A stretch of DNA of 64,000 bases from Lentinula raphanica (Eukaryota; Basidiomycota; Agaricomycetes; Agaricales; Omphalotaceae). The position numbers and the translations under genes were made by a program. Where the stretch lies: assembly GCA_027919835.1 (NCBI GenBank), contig JANVFP010000002.1, forward strand, positions 1,116,001 through 1,180,000. The letters run 5' to 3'. How positions within the stretch are numbered: the stretch's first letter is position 1; each line of letters opens with the position of its first letter. The notes under the pieces are model-generated. The model saw only the letters and a program-made list of their open reading frames with translations, did no database searches and was not told the origin of the DNA. This document shows positions 11,304 to 22,795 of this stretch, in pieces.

Positions 11304-13401
11304 AGGGAGGTACGGAGAGAAAGAATTAGGTAGAGGGTCCAGGAATGCCATTGTTGTCGGAGGGCTGAGAGAAGCGATCCAGAACGATATTTACTATGGA
11401 CGCCCGTCTTCCACTAGAACTTGTAGTTTGACGTTGTCGGTGTCCGAACGTTCAATCTTGTAATCCCATCCTAATTTCTTATGACAAGTTCAGTGGGTAA
11501 TTCGGCCACTTCGACAGAAGAGATGAAAGATATTCTAGTCTCAACTTATCTCAAGCTTCAAGACTCAAGCTCGATTTCCTGGGCCAAGCCTGGCTCAGCG
11601 CTCAGGATTAGTATGTAGTAATGACCTGCAATGACTCGGCTGACTCACGGTTGAGTTAGGAGTGCGTTAGGATCATAGCTTCCAGTGTTGAAGGGACATT
11701 TGCATCAAACAGTAGTTTGTTTCCAATGCCGAGAAAGTTGAAGCCTCTGGAAGCCGGGTGTACTGGGATATTGTACTACCAGGGTGTGTATGTACTCAAG
11801 GTTGCAACGTTGAATGTTCTGAACTGTAGTAGACAACTAACAAGGTTAAAATATTAGCGCCGGTGTTCACAAACCTTTCCGCATTCCTCCACGTCTCATA
11901 TTGGCAAGGATTTACGATATTCGAAACATCATCACGCCTACAAATTATTGATTATTAGTTTCGCCTGAACTGTCAAACGTTATCACTTCCACCTCCCTTT
12001 CTGTGATTCTGAATCCCGATGGTCAAATTGAAGTGCATCCTAATTTTTACCCGCTCTCAAGGATCAGGCATCCAAGTATTATCAGGTTTTTCATTCCGGC
12101 GACTGGTCTAGCTCAAGGCTCATCCGCATTACATAGGCTCAAATAGGCTCAAATAAGCCATATGAATATCTGTAATTCTTGACGTCTCTTGCTACCTACT
12201 ACCCGTCGCCCACTGTCGTCCTATCACTCTGCTGCTGCTGCTTATTTGCTCATTGTTGCCAGCACCGCTTGTGTAGTCCTCCCGGCCGTATTTATGGAAT
12301 AGGTCAAAAAAATCAATCCCGACACAGAAAATCACCATCGCAGATTCGCCAAGCTCCTCATGCACATGTTCTGCAGTGTGCACGGTAATCTCCATTGTTC
12401 AACTCCCTGGCAATCGTTTTGTGCTCAAGTGAGTCCAGTACTGTAACCAGTTCAAACAACACTGGAACCTCCTGGACGTCAGCGCTGAGGTGCTTCCTGG
12501 TGCTTCCTGTGGCTGACGTGAGCTGACGTGAGCTCCTTGTGTAGTCCGCCTGGCCGTATTCATAGAGCTAGGCCAGACAACACGAAAAATCACCATTGCG
12601 GAATCCGGATTCGCAAAGCTCCCTAAAGCTCCTCATGCACATGTTCTGCAACTATGATTTCAATCTCGACCTATCTCAAACTCGGGTGTATTAGGACCTA
12701 TCAGGATGGGATATCACCTCATATTTCACCCCATTAGATTATCGTCACTGTGAGCGCATCTGATGCGCTTATTCTGCTATCTGAAGTATGAAATCACATC
12801 CTTCAGTACCGCGCCCAACATATGTGCAGCTCACGATATTTCCCGTAGCTCAACTCCCTGGCAATCGTTGAAGCTGCGTCCAGTACAAAGATCACTGGAA
12901 CTTCCTGGAATGGAATTCGGGAAATTTCGAGGGTGCTCGTTGCTCGAAGGATGGCTTTGCGAGAACAACTTTGTGTACACTGTAGGCCATCGGCGGAGGC
13001 CATTATCCATATGGCTACCATCGCTGCTCATGCAATGCAATGGTTCTAGCCTTTGATATGCGAGATTCCGAACAATTAGAAAGGGTTACGAACGAGCTTA
13101 TGATTCGGATCGTACCGTACAATCGATGCGCTTATTTTTCTCTGTTTGTGGCAACCTCATCGCAGATAAAGTCCCGTTCCCTTGCGACGCCTCTCTCTTC
13201 ACCCAACGACTACCATCTTCCCTTGCTGGTCAAGGAAAGGAAATCTTCGACGTTTGTCCATCCTCCGAAGTCACGTATACATCGTCCATCTTCAATCAAC
13301 TGTTCGGTATGAGGGTTTGACGATTGGCTTGTATCATTATCGAGATCTGACACATAGTTCTTTAAAACAGAATTCAGCATATTTGCGTTCCCTGTCCCAA
13401 T
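11304..13401. other. Intergenic between paralogues A and B, built of duplicated segments
   Basis: No gene seen. The first part (to about 12170) is the 3' side of unit A and matches the 3' side of unit C (around 37500-38290). Two copies of a block with TGTAGTCC(T/G)CC(C/T)GGCCGTATT occur near 12271 and 12540, each followed by a similar stretch ending in CTCCTCATGCACATGTTCTGCA. From about 12750 it is the conserved upstream module of the family. Confidence 0.55.
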
Positions 13402-14368
13402 ATGCATTTCAACAGCTCTGTTTTCTATGCTCTCATGTGCCTGAGCGCCATCGTCCATACAGCCTGTGGCAGCCCGGTGCCAGCGAGTTCAGATCGAGCT
13501 GACAGTCCTACGCCTCCTGGTGGCAGTCTTGAGCATGCGAGTTCAGAACGAGCTGGCAGCCCTTCGCCTCCTTCGGTGCCTTTAAGTAGGAACAGGCCAG
13601 TCCAAGGCAGTTCTGCCCCTCACAATCCTAGCGCGTCGGAGGTTGAGCCAGCCGGACCAGCACTTAGCATTGGACTTCCAACACTTGGACGTCCTCCTCG
13701 ACAGGGATCTCAACCTTTCCAACACCAACATCCTCCTTTGTGGACACGGCTTTCAACCCGTGAATTGTCTTCTTTGATCGTTAAGTACATTGAAGCAGGT
13801 CTGAAGTTCTATGGACCAAGAGAACTTGGATCCTTCATTCTCGAACTCCGTACTCATCCTCATCGCGGCATTCATTTCTACTATCCCGGACCTGACAACA
13901 ACCCAGAAACTTATGTTCCTATTCCCTCATATATTCAATACTCAAGTGTTGCACCAATTCAATATGTTGGATACGATTTCGCTTTCAGCCCTCGTCTACT
14001 ATGTGACACTACTACTATCGAGAACAATTTCTGGGGCTCCGGGACTCTCTCGTTTGGTTTCTCAAGAGCACACGATCTCGACTTGATCGCACATGCTACG
14101 ATGCTTCTTAGAGTTTTCGAAAAAGTCGACAAAAGTCGTAAGGCGAGTCCTGACAATACTCTCCTGAGGAACCATACGATGTTCATTGCATCGGTGCGTG
14201 AGCGATTGATTATCGATTTACTTGATGCTAACACTGAGCAATCATCTTGCTGTCATGCTCCAGTACGGCCGATTTCAATTCGTAAATACCATACCCGGTG
14301 ATCGCTCGGGGAGGGGACTGGAGGTGAAGGATACTTATGGAGGTCCGTATTGGACAAAAATAAAATAA
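13402..14368 (+). pseudogene. Small secreted protein, paralogue B, split by the 20.9-kb transposon
   Basis: Exon 1 is 13402-14193 (264 residues) and exon 2 starts at 14264. It has the same plan as paralogue A: signal peptide MHFNSSVFYALMCLSAI, a longer Pro/Ser linker, then the conserved domain (TRLSTRELSSLIVKYIEAGL onwards). The reading frame of exon 2 runs through PGDRSGRGLEVKDT and then enters the left inverted repeat of the transposon at 14336. It picks up about ten foreign residues and stops at 14366-14368. The missing native end lies at 35241-35300 on the far side of the element. A truncated product with a transposon-derived tail could still be made, because the break is near the C-terminus. 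Confidence 0.75.
14330..14335. repeat. Left target-site duplication GATACT
   Basis: The six bases immediately before the left inverted repeat are GATACT. The same six follow the right inverted repeat at 35241-35246. Removing the element and one copy restores a sequence matching the undisturbed paralogue C (GAGGTGAAGGATACTGG). Confidence 0.85.
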
Positions 14369-14371
14369 AAT
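14336..14371 (+). repeat. Left terminal inverted repeat
   Basis: Starts TATGGAGGTC and contains TATTGGACA followed by AAATAAAATAAAAT. It matches the reverse complement of 35205-35240 at 33 of 36 positions. Confidence 0.9.
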
Positions 14372-14400
14372 ATTTTAGTAGTGGCAAGCAAAAATTTATA

Positions 14401-14510
14401 CCGTGATCACGATGAATCTGAAACAAATTTGTCGTGATCACGATCTTCATCAGAAAAATTGTCGTGATCACAATACCTTCCAGAAATTTTGTCGTGATCA
14501 CGATTGACAA
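14401..14510. repeat. Left subterminal array of CGTGATCACG
   Basis: Four copies of the palindrome CGTGATCACG (the third imperfect) begin at about 14403, 14433, 14463 and 14493, exactly 30 bp apart, separated by AT-rich spacers. Diverged versions continue to about 14630. Arrays like this near both ends of a DNA transposon usually bind the transposase; that role is inferred here. Confidence 0.8.
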
Positions 14511-14789
14511 AATAATTTTTTGGTCATGTGACAAAATTTTTTTAAATCTCGATCATGATTGGCTTTTTTTTTTTTGATCTCCAAATTATTTTTCAGAAAC
14601 ACGGTCACGATCCGAATCACGATCACGGTGCTGGCACAGGACCAACAAGTTTTTCAAATCATTATCTTAAATTTCAGGTTTCAATGTTTTGCAAATATGA
14701 TAAGTCTGTCATGATCATGATGACCAAACGAAGGAACAAACATGTTTTAAAAAATTTTACGTTGGCTCTTCTTCCTATCTCTGTCGAAA

Positions 14790-17700
14790 ATGGCTATCTG
14801 TACTCAATGTCGGGCAGACGATGACGAGTGGCCGTGTGCCGACTTTCTACAAGAGCCTGGTGGTCCTGTGAGTCTCCTGTCCTACACAGACTGGTGTTTC
14901 GAATGCCAATGATGTCCTAGCCTGGGAAGTGTGTCTGCGGGCACAGCGAAAGTCAACACGTACCTCCTTTGCCTCCAAAGGGAGCGTGTCCCGCCCGAGC
15001 CTGCAGGGGCTTTGTAGGCCCAGTGCGTGCATTTTAATCATGGACGTGCCACTTTTAATGTACTTTCACAGGTCAATGAGAATTTGACACCTCGCACCCG
15101 CTGTGCAGCGATCGTTGGCCATGGGAGTGAGCGTTGTGGTGCTCCCTACACCAGTCATCTCAATTTGTTACCGTCAGTCTCTCTTCTTTGTTCATTTCTC
15201 AATCAACTGAGCTATCGTTAGGCCTGCCACATCTACTAGAGGTCTCCCGGCACCTGCTAACGTCCCTGCACAGCGTGGTAGTGGAGCAGTGACCCCTTGG
15301 CATCCTCCAGCCATATCAAACTCTACGCGGTCGGCTTTGAGCACTAATGAACGCCGAGTAGCATCGTATCAGCAAGCTGGGCCGCCAGGGATTAGCAAGC
15401 TCGGTAAACTGGGGCGGAATGCGAATCGGGGAGTGTCCCGCAACACCTTCCCACAGTCAGCTCCACTCCCTGCCACGGTGCCCTCATCCAAGGGCAAAGG
15501 AAAGGGAAAAGCTGTTGTGGAAATGACTTTTGACATCGTGATCCTACCGGAGTGTTGTGATGTGAGTAGCTACCCTCCTTATATGTCAACTCTATTCTCA
15601 TACCACTGGAGCAGGGAGGCAATGATGAGACAGCTAACGAAACTGGTAGTAATGCCTACCCTGCAGCAGATGCCATCATCGTCAAGCAGACCGACGTCAG
15701 GGACCTTGTGGACCGCTTGGCTAGATATCAATTCGTCTTCTCAGTCACTCTGCCTGACGATAGAACCGCATCCGAGGAGGTGCACGCCTTCCTCCATGAT
15801 GAGATTTGTAGTCACCTCTCATTTCTTGGCATTGTACTCACCTACCCCAGGGCGACAATCGGTAAATATGGGTGGTATGTTGTTGATACCATCACCAAAC
15901 CTCGCAAGGAGGCCCATACCAGAAAGCCCTTTGAATTCCACAACAAACATGCGCTTGCCCTCAATACCTCGAGCTTCTTCGAGCGTACTAACCTCAAGAA
16001 TTATCTCAACACGACCACGAAGGTCCACCCTTACCTTGAGAGCGGCTATCTATTCATCTGTGTGTAAAAGGCACTGTATTTTCTGAGAACGGTTCTGTTG
16101 ATTCTTTGATTCCTTACAGGTCCTTCAGGGTCTCCCATGTACTTGCAGGGCCATCCCTGCGTTGGGTTGAAATTGCTCCACGAGTGGACCGTTGATTACA
16201 GACTTTACCATGAAGACCGGGAGGATCCCCAGGTTCAGTGCTTGCCACTCTGTCCATCTGAACGGACGCACATCCTTCATCACCCCTTTCCTAAAAAACC
16301 TCGTTCTGTCGATGACCTTCCTGATCCTAATGTTCCATTGCTACGAGGGCCCCTTGAACAGCTAGGTGTTGACGATGAGGATGACCGGGACATTCAAGCA
16401 GGCCTCTCGGAGCGAATCACTTCCCCTCAGTCCCTAGATGCTGATGATGATGAGGCTGCCGACATTGCACGAGCGATCGCTCTCTCCATACAGGACCAGG
16501 TTGACCCTCTGTCTGTCTGTTATCGATCAGAATCTACTCACGCCGTATTTCTAGGCTAGGCAAGTGTCGACTGGATACGATGAATTCTCTAGTGCTGGGG
16601 CTGGACCTTCAAGAGCGGTGGGATCGATTTCTGCTCCTGCATCCTTACCCCCTGTTGCTGCTCGTCGTACACGCCCTCTCAGCCCCGATGATGAGGTTGT
16701 ATTTCTACCCAGCGACACGGTAGGCTTCTTCTGTTGCGTCGGACCATATTTCATATATTGACCCACGCATTGAAGAATCACGCTCGTCGACGCCGCCTAA
16801 ATGATGATGAACCTGAGCATTCCGTCCAATGGTTCATCACTCAGCTTGGACAACATATGGGACCACGTGGGGGGGGTTCCATTCTAGTCACAGCTCAATC
16901 CACCTCCGAAGCTGCTACAGCATTCATCGAAGCATACCTTGGGTTATATGGCCATAGTTCAACCACAGTTCCTCGAGCTGTCATCTTATCAGGGGATAGG
17001 CGTACTTCAAAGATCGACATCCGAGTGTACGTGTATATCATCATTCTCTTCTGACTGCGTTGACCTCACCCCTATGATGCAGGGCCATGGCTGTTGGGGA
17101 TGGAGTTGTGAGAGCCGTGCTCAACGAGGCACTCAGCCTTGTTATGGAAGATCCTGTCTGGATTGAGATGACTGAAGGCTTGAAAACTCTTGGGTTAGGT
17201 GCACCAGTAACCCAGGACCGATTGGCTTCGATCAAGATGTCAGGGTCCATACTGGCCCTTGGGCTCATTTATCTCGGATGCCTTCCGTCTAACCTCAGCC
17301 CTGCCTTCATGGAGGCCATCATCCATGGACCCGAGTCAGTGGAGGATGTTGGCTTCCTCAGCGTGTTCAATGAGTCATGGGCTGAACACATCCGTCAGTG
17401 GCCATTTGACCCAACTAAGGAGAAACCTCCTGCGTATTCTGACGAGCTTGTGATCCATTATACCAACAATACGGTAAGCACGCCACGCCTCGTTAGATTA
17501 ATGTTCGAACCAGTGTTCATGCTTTTGCAGATTGCTCGGTTCCATGAGGAGTATGCGCCGGTCGCTTCCCGGAAGGGGCTCCGGGCCCAAGTGCTCTATA
17601 AAGCTATATTGGACCTTCCCGTCGGTCCAACGACCTTTGAGAAACATCCTTACGTCCGAGCATTCAAAATCGGGTTCAATCTGAAGTTGCCCGATGGTAC

Positions 17701-18367
17701 CGACCTGATCAATGCTTTCCCCCTTGATTCGAAAACCTTCCTTCCCTATCTCATGAAATCTGTCCCCACTAGTGGGGATTGCATTGAAAGGGAAGGGTGC
17801 ATCGAGTGGAAAGATACCTTCAATGATCCTGATCAACAACGCTACGTCAACAAGTGGAAGAGCTGGTTCTACGAGTATCTTCGCGGTGTTGGACATGTTC
17901 AGCACTCCGCGTTTCAAAACCTTCTCAGTGACCGTGAGGTGCAGAAACATGCCACGGATGCTGGTTTACGTGCTCGTTCATTTTTGCTGCATGCTACTGG
18001 CTCTGTATCGATGCCCCGCAATCACAAAATCAAGGTACGATTGTTTATATTGATGGCCTACAGACCTGTCGCTCATGCTTACACCTTTCCCTGAATCAGA
18101 TGAGTTTCACCTTCAAAGACAGTGAGGATGGTTCTGTATGTGGCTTCTCTTGTCGCATGGAAGAGTTTCTTTGACTCAGTTTTTTTGTGCATCCAGGCTT
18201 TGGCGCCGTTTGAAGTGCATGCTTGTTTCGCCGATGTAACGGTGAACATATGTAAGCACGTCAAAGCCCTTCTGGATGAGAAGGAGGTCGATTCCCAGGC
18301 CCTTTTTAACATATTCATTCATGGGCCTTTGGCAGGTGCAGGCCGCAATGATTTTTCAATGATTTAG
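14790..18367 (+). CDS. HECT-like E3 ubiquitin ligase with UIM, transposon cargo
   Basis: Eleven exons: 14790-14867, 15072-15172, 15222-15561, 15615-16061, 16149-16499, 16555-16719, 16776-17026, 17083-17473, 17531-18034, 18100-18135, 18197-18367, giving 944 residues in one frame. The N-terminus has paired cysteines (CTQC, CADF, RCAAI, RCGAPY) that may bind zinc. Around 423-439 is a ubiquitin-interacting-motif-like helix (DEAADIARAIALSIQDQ). From about 500 the protein resembles a diverged HECT domain: an N-lobe segment IKMSGSILALGLIYLG...LSPAFMEAII, and a C-lobe with MSFTFKDSE followed by PFEVHACFADVTVNI, where Cys898 sits where HECT enzymes have the catalytic HTCF cysteine. A mobile-element-borne ligase could act on transposase, histones or silencing factors. 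Family by motif; target unknown. Confidence 0.75.
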
Positions 18368-18500
18368 TTCCCTATCTTCAGCCCGTAGAATCGTAGCAAC
18401 CAAAAATCTATGCCTTTATTTATTGATATCTCATTCCGTTGTCTTCACAGAGTGTGAATATAGGTGTCAAAGTAGGGTACAGAATTCTTGTTGAGCACCA

Positions 18501-18620
18501 GCGCTAACCTACGGGGCCCAGTGGTTTAGCGCTCACTTACCATATGAAGACGATTACACAATTCTCTCACGGTCATGTGACTACGAGCGCTAAACTACTG
18601 AGCTCAGCAGTTTAGCGCTC
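18501..18620. repeat. Two intergenic palindromes with the TAAACT core
   Basis: 18501-18532 pairs GCGCTAACC with GGTTTAGCGC. 18585-18620 is an almost perfect 36-bp palindrome, GAGCGCTAAACTACTGAG and its complement with one mismatch. They follow the HECT-like gene and precede the next gene. The core recurs at 22796, 28669 and 34888 within the same transposon. Confidence 0.75.
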
Positions 18621-18650
18621 GTTTGCCATGTGACAAATGGTTTCACGATC

Positions 18651-19076
18651 ATGTGCCTGGTTCAAAAAGCTTTTGTTGAACGATCTGCACCTCACTTTCA
18701 GCCACCACAACGCAAGAAGAAAGCAATCCACCCATTCCCTTTTGTCACCGACTCAAAGGGAAAGCAATTAACAGAGCTCGAAGTATTGGTCAGTTAGACC
18801 CTTTCTCTGTTTTTACTCTACTCCTTCTTTACAGGCAGAACCAGGGCTGCCTCGGCTGCTGCAAACCCTTCCACAGGTTACAGAGGCTTGGAGAACGGCC
18901 CTGGCTGTCTCGGTTCTTTTGTTGGGTTAAACCTCTTTCCTCTTTGTTCAACAGCTTTACACTACTACGAGCATCGTTCAGGTAAAAAGGTGTGTCACCT
19001 TGCTGGTATTTCTCACAGAGACGTTTGGAACGCTTCTAGGTTAAGGAAAGACGGTATGCACGCTACAGTTGTATAG
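18651..19076 (+). CDS. Small unrecognised transposon gene
   Basis: Exon 18651-18788 begins MCLVQKAFVERSAPHFQP, is Lys/Arg-rich in the middle and ends LTELEVL. A gtcagt donor and an acceptor at about 18834 join it in frame to AEPGLPRLLQTLPQVTEAW and a hydrophobic helix. The 3' end is uncertain: a possible further intron (gttaaacc...aacag) would add LHYYEHRS and end by 19076. That tail would overlap the converging gene on the other strand by a few bases. No domain recognised. A 26-bp stretch near 18854 (TGCAAACCC then TCCACAGGTTACAG) recurs in the first intron of the TET-like gene at about 28812. Confidence 0.4.
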
Positions 19077-20668
19077 GAATTGTTTGTACGGTATGGTATA
19101 ACCTTTCCACTTCAGTATAAAATTGTTGGAGCTTCCAATGCACTGATGGCTGCTGCTGACCTGTCTCCGATTCCAAGAGCTTATCACACGCGAGTGTGTA
19201 GGGGTACCAGGTCTGGCTCAAATCAAGCAACTGATCGTTTGCCACCTGGTTGGCGATGACATGCGAAAGTCGGCCCAATGCAAAATGGGCTTGTGCTAGC
19301 CTGCTTTTCTTGTTGGCAAACGTGTTCTCCTGAACGGTGAGGAAATTGTAGACGTCCGCTAAACATATGTCGACTCCATCAACTGAACAAACAACGTTTT
19401 GCAGTCGTCGGGTATCCAGAGAAAAACCGTAGAGGCTGCCAATGACATGGAGTGAACGATATTGTCGGTAGGCTTTGTAGGCTGTGAAACCAGGTACCCG
19501 TAGCTGCCTGAGAGCCAACACTTCCTGGTAAATATCGGGAAACTGGCTTTGCAGAATTTGCTCGGGACCAGATTCTGACTGTTGAAGGTCAGACATAGCA
19601 AGCATCGTAAAAGTAAGACGGGTTTCACCTGCCCTTGACCAAGCCCCTCGTCCTGGCAGGTTGTATTGTGCTCGGGACCAGATTCTGACTGTTGAAGGTC
19701 AGACATAGCAAGCATCGTAAAAGCAAGACGGGTGTCACCTGCCCTTGACCAAGCCCCTCGTCCTGGCAGGTTGTATTTTGCTCCTGGACTGCGCAAGTGG
19801 TCAAGCTTGCGACGAGGGTCTGCACACTGACTTCGAGCCACGGTGGGAGTTGAACCTCAGCTGATCACGGTGTAGTAAAAGTAAGTAAATGTACACGGAG
19901 GTTTCCCCATACACTTACAAGTGCTGGACCTTGCCACAGATGGTAAATCTGTATCATCCGATACTGATGGTGAGCGAGGTTGCACTGAAGAAGGGCAGAC
20001 AGTATTAATAATATAAACAATGGAAGCCTGTGGTGAGTCATACACAGGACTGAGTCAATTTCGCTATTTTGATCCTCTACCTGCACCTCAGGAACTTGCC
20101 GATCGCCTGCAGTGGAAGGTGATTCTCCCGCGAGACCCATTTCAGGTTGGGGAACAGACCCTAGGGGCGGAGGGCTCATGGGATTGCCATGGTGGGTGAT
20201 CGGGAATCCCAGAGCAGTGCCTGCTTCGCGGTGTAATTGGTCCTCCTGGACGAATGGAGCTTGACCCTGTACTTCATTCGAAAGCAAGTGGTCTGGACGA
20301 GAGCCTGTGAAATATTTTACAGTAATGAGACCTTGAATTTCTACCACACTCTAAGCGAAAAATCTAAGAACCGGGGGCATCATTTGAAGCAGCATTTCCT
20401 GTCAACGTTTCATCTTGGGACCTGTGGGGTAAACCAGGTGTTTCCGCTGGAGGGAACATGATATATTGCTCCATGAGCACTGGAACAGGTGTGAGGAACA
20501 GATAAAAACATAACGGCAAACAACGATACCTTCAGCCGTTACTTCGCCAGGAGCACTCGACCGCTCACCCTCCGGCATCTGGGGATGGGGTAATCCTTGA
20601 CTTCTGTTCCTTCTTGATCGCGGCACAATTGGAACTGCATTGAGCTGGCGGTGGGAGCGCAGATTCAT
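19063..20668 (-). CDS. Unrecognised transposon protein with a tandemly duplicated exon
   Basis: Seven exons keep one frame: 20668-20530, 20479-20372, 20304-20081, 20027-19919, 19860-19739, 19688-19629 and 19578-19063, about 425 residues. The N-terminus is basic (MNLRSHRQLNAVPIVPRSRR), the middle is Pro/Ser/Gln-rich and probably disordered, and the C-terminal 170 residues are helical (FPDIYQEVLALRQLRVPG onwards). Exon 6 encodes a 20-residue unit, and its flanking DNA is a 110-bp tandem copy. No known domain recognised. It lies downstream of the transposase gene on the same strand and may be an accessory transposition or DNA-binding factor; that is inference. Confidence 0.6.
19561..19780. repeat. 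110-bp tandem duplication containing an exon and its splice sites
   Basis: 19561-19670 and 19671-19780 are near-identical (a few substitutions, for example AAAGTAAG against AAAGCAAG). Each unit spans an acceptor, a coding block and a donor, so the duplication added one spliced 60-nt exon to the minus-strand gene without breaking the frame. Confidence 0.85.
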
Positions 20669-20866
20669 GGCTGTTACGGATTAAAAATTCAGATTCAGGG
20701 GGCTTTTCCTCAAAAAGCTGATGTAATCATCTAGGCCCAGCCCTATGACATCATCTTTGTGAATGGCCGATGGAGGGCTGCATTACAGTGTATTTGGAAT
20801 GGCTTTTTACAGTTCGTCGCGTCGGTGAACGAGAAATTTACAGATCGAAAGCAATCGACTATGTAT

Positions 20867-22772
20867 TCAATTTGACACAGAAACAATACTATATAACAAT
20901 TCGAGTGCTCTAGCCCAAAGCCTTTTGTAACCCTCGACGTCTCTGCAACCGTATTCTGGTGCAACCATCAAAGTTTCTACAAACGAATCTAGGTCTTCCT
21001 GGTTCTCAAACGGACACGCGAAATCTGGCACCTCAACCAGGGAGAGCTGGGGAGGTTGTCGAGAGTTTGCAGGGACAAGAGGTTCAGCATCTTCTCCGTT
21101 GGTTTCCTGGTGGTGGCGAAGGATTTCAGGATTGCTTAGATCCTCCCAGTCAATCCCATAGTCCTCCAGGGGTCCAACCTCTTCCTCCTCAGGTTCCGGG
21201 CCAGGTTCTGAAATACCTGGAGGTCCTCGAAGACCACGCTGTAGTACGCCAAAGAAGAACATATCATGCGGTGATCTGGCCCTCTCTGAGCCATGAAATT
21301 GCATGGTGTGCCTGTTCCAGGACTCAGCCCAAATAAGAGCATCTTGATTGATGGGAAGAAGAAAGAGATGATGGAGTAGCCAGATATGGCAGTCGTCGTC
21401 GGGACACAATCCGCCATTCAACTCCAACTCATAGAACAAATTGTACCACTTCATACCAAAACCTTGAGTGACATCGCGCCAAAGCCGCTCAATGCGTACG
21501 TTGTGGACACTCCTGTGACCAATATACACGCATGAGTAACCGATATCCTTTCAATGAACCATGAACTGAAGTACTTGCCTGCCCCAGATGTATGAACCGC
21601 GTTCAGCACCAAAGTTTTCTTCCATATAGCGGGCGACCCCAAGATTTTCAACCCCATGGTCACCTCGGACTCGACTGGGGGTGCTATGGGATGCTATAGC
21701 TTGCAAGAACAGAGCAAGCACTGTATCTGCCCGGTTGTTCCCATTGGCCTGTATGGCAGTGACCATACGGGAAAAACCATCGATGAAGGCATGTATCACC
21801 ACTCTCCAACGTATGAGTGCTGCTTGCAGGTAAGCATAGGTATCCATTGAGGGGCAGGGGGAGGAAACTTACTGTGTTGACCGTCATGATGCCACAAAGA
21901 GTTAGGGCCGCCGACATGATACCTCCTTCTCTGGATTTGGCGGGAGGTGAGGTGGGCTGGTGCTCCTGTTACTCGCTCATATGAATTCCGAACCCTTTCT
22001 TGCGGCACCTGATGACCTAGAAACCTGAGATGGCCTGTGATCATCCGACGACCAAAGGCAGGAAAGACTTCAAGAATGCTACGGATAACAGCATCCAGGT
22101 CGTCATCCGATAGAGTCGACACCGGTGCTGTGGACGACGACTGATAGATACGTAGGTTTTCGTTCGTCTCGGGGTCTTCATATGTCACGTACACCGGAGG
22201 ACAGCTATCAACGATCCCGTATTCCAGGGCACGACGACGGACAGTACGAGCAGAGCAATCAAAGATAGGTGCCAGATGGGTAGGGCCACGCAATTGAAGG
22301 CTCGCCTCCAGGATATCCTGGTTGAGTACTTTTTTAGGACGCCCTCGTCGCCCCGTCCTCTGAATTTGGGTAAGTTCGATAGGTGTATGGTCCGTTATAT
22401 CCTCAGATCGGTGGGATGTTTGCTCCAGGGCTGATAGCATAGATTGAACACTGGTCACCATTGTGTCGTAATCGTCGGGGTCAAATAGATGCTGATGCTG
22501 TATGGCAAAAGTCCGTGAAGCTTGGTCCATGTTTCAGATGCGCAATAATTACTCACCTGCATTACTGATTCAAGGAAATCTCGTGTAGATGCCTCCTGAA
22601 GTTGTAACTGGGCCACATCGCCGAGTTGGAGTTGGAGTACTTGGGTGACCCGATGGCCCAGTTCTGTGTATGCAGCGAGTATCGTCCGGACTTGCAGTTC
22701 CGCCTCTGGACCTGGTTGAGCGGATATCAATACACCTAGCAGTGCCAGGATCACAGGAGAAAAAAGCAACAT
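20867..22772 (-). CDS. Integrase-like (rve-fold) DDE transposase
   Basis: Exons 22772-22557, 22497-21873, 21819-21579 and 21512-20867 give 575 residues. Residues about 115-170 contain GRRGRPKKVL followed by a helix-turn-helix-like segment (LAPIFDCSARTVRRRALE). The catalytic core holds WHHDGQH (Asp277), HAFIDGFSR, RVRGDHGVEN (Asp334) and HNVRIERLW (Glu369), with 34 residues between the last Asp and Glu, as in retroviral integrases and IS3. The third intron must use a GC donor (gcaagt, at 21578) to restore WGR-SVHNVRIE. An acidic C-terminal tail follows. The first residues are hydrophobic, so the true start could be slightly different. It is the only recognisable recombinase in the element and presumably cuts its TATGG ends. 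All three catalytic acids are present. Confidence 0.85.
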
Positions 22773-22795
22773 TGTGCTTGGCGGGCGCTAACGTT

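Noticed and set aside
14336..14340. TA dinucleotide target duplication as in mariner elements
   Set aside because: The TA could be read that way, but the 6-bp GATACT duplication plus restoration of the paralogue C-like sequence is the better fit, and the transposase is not mariner-like.
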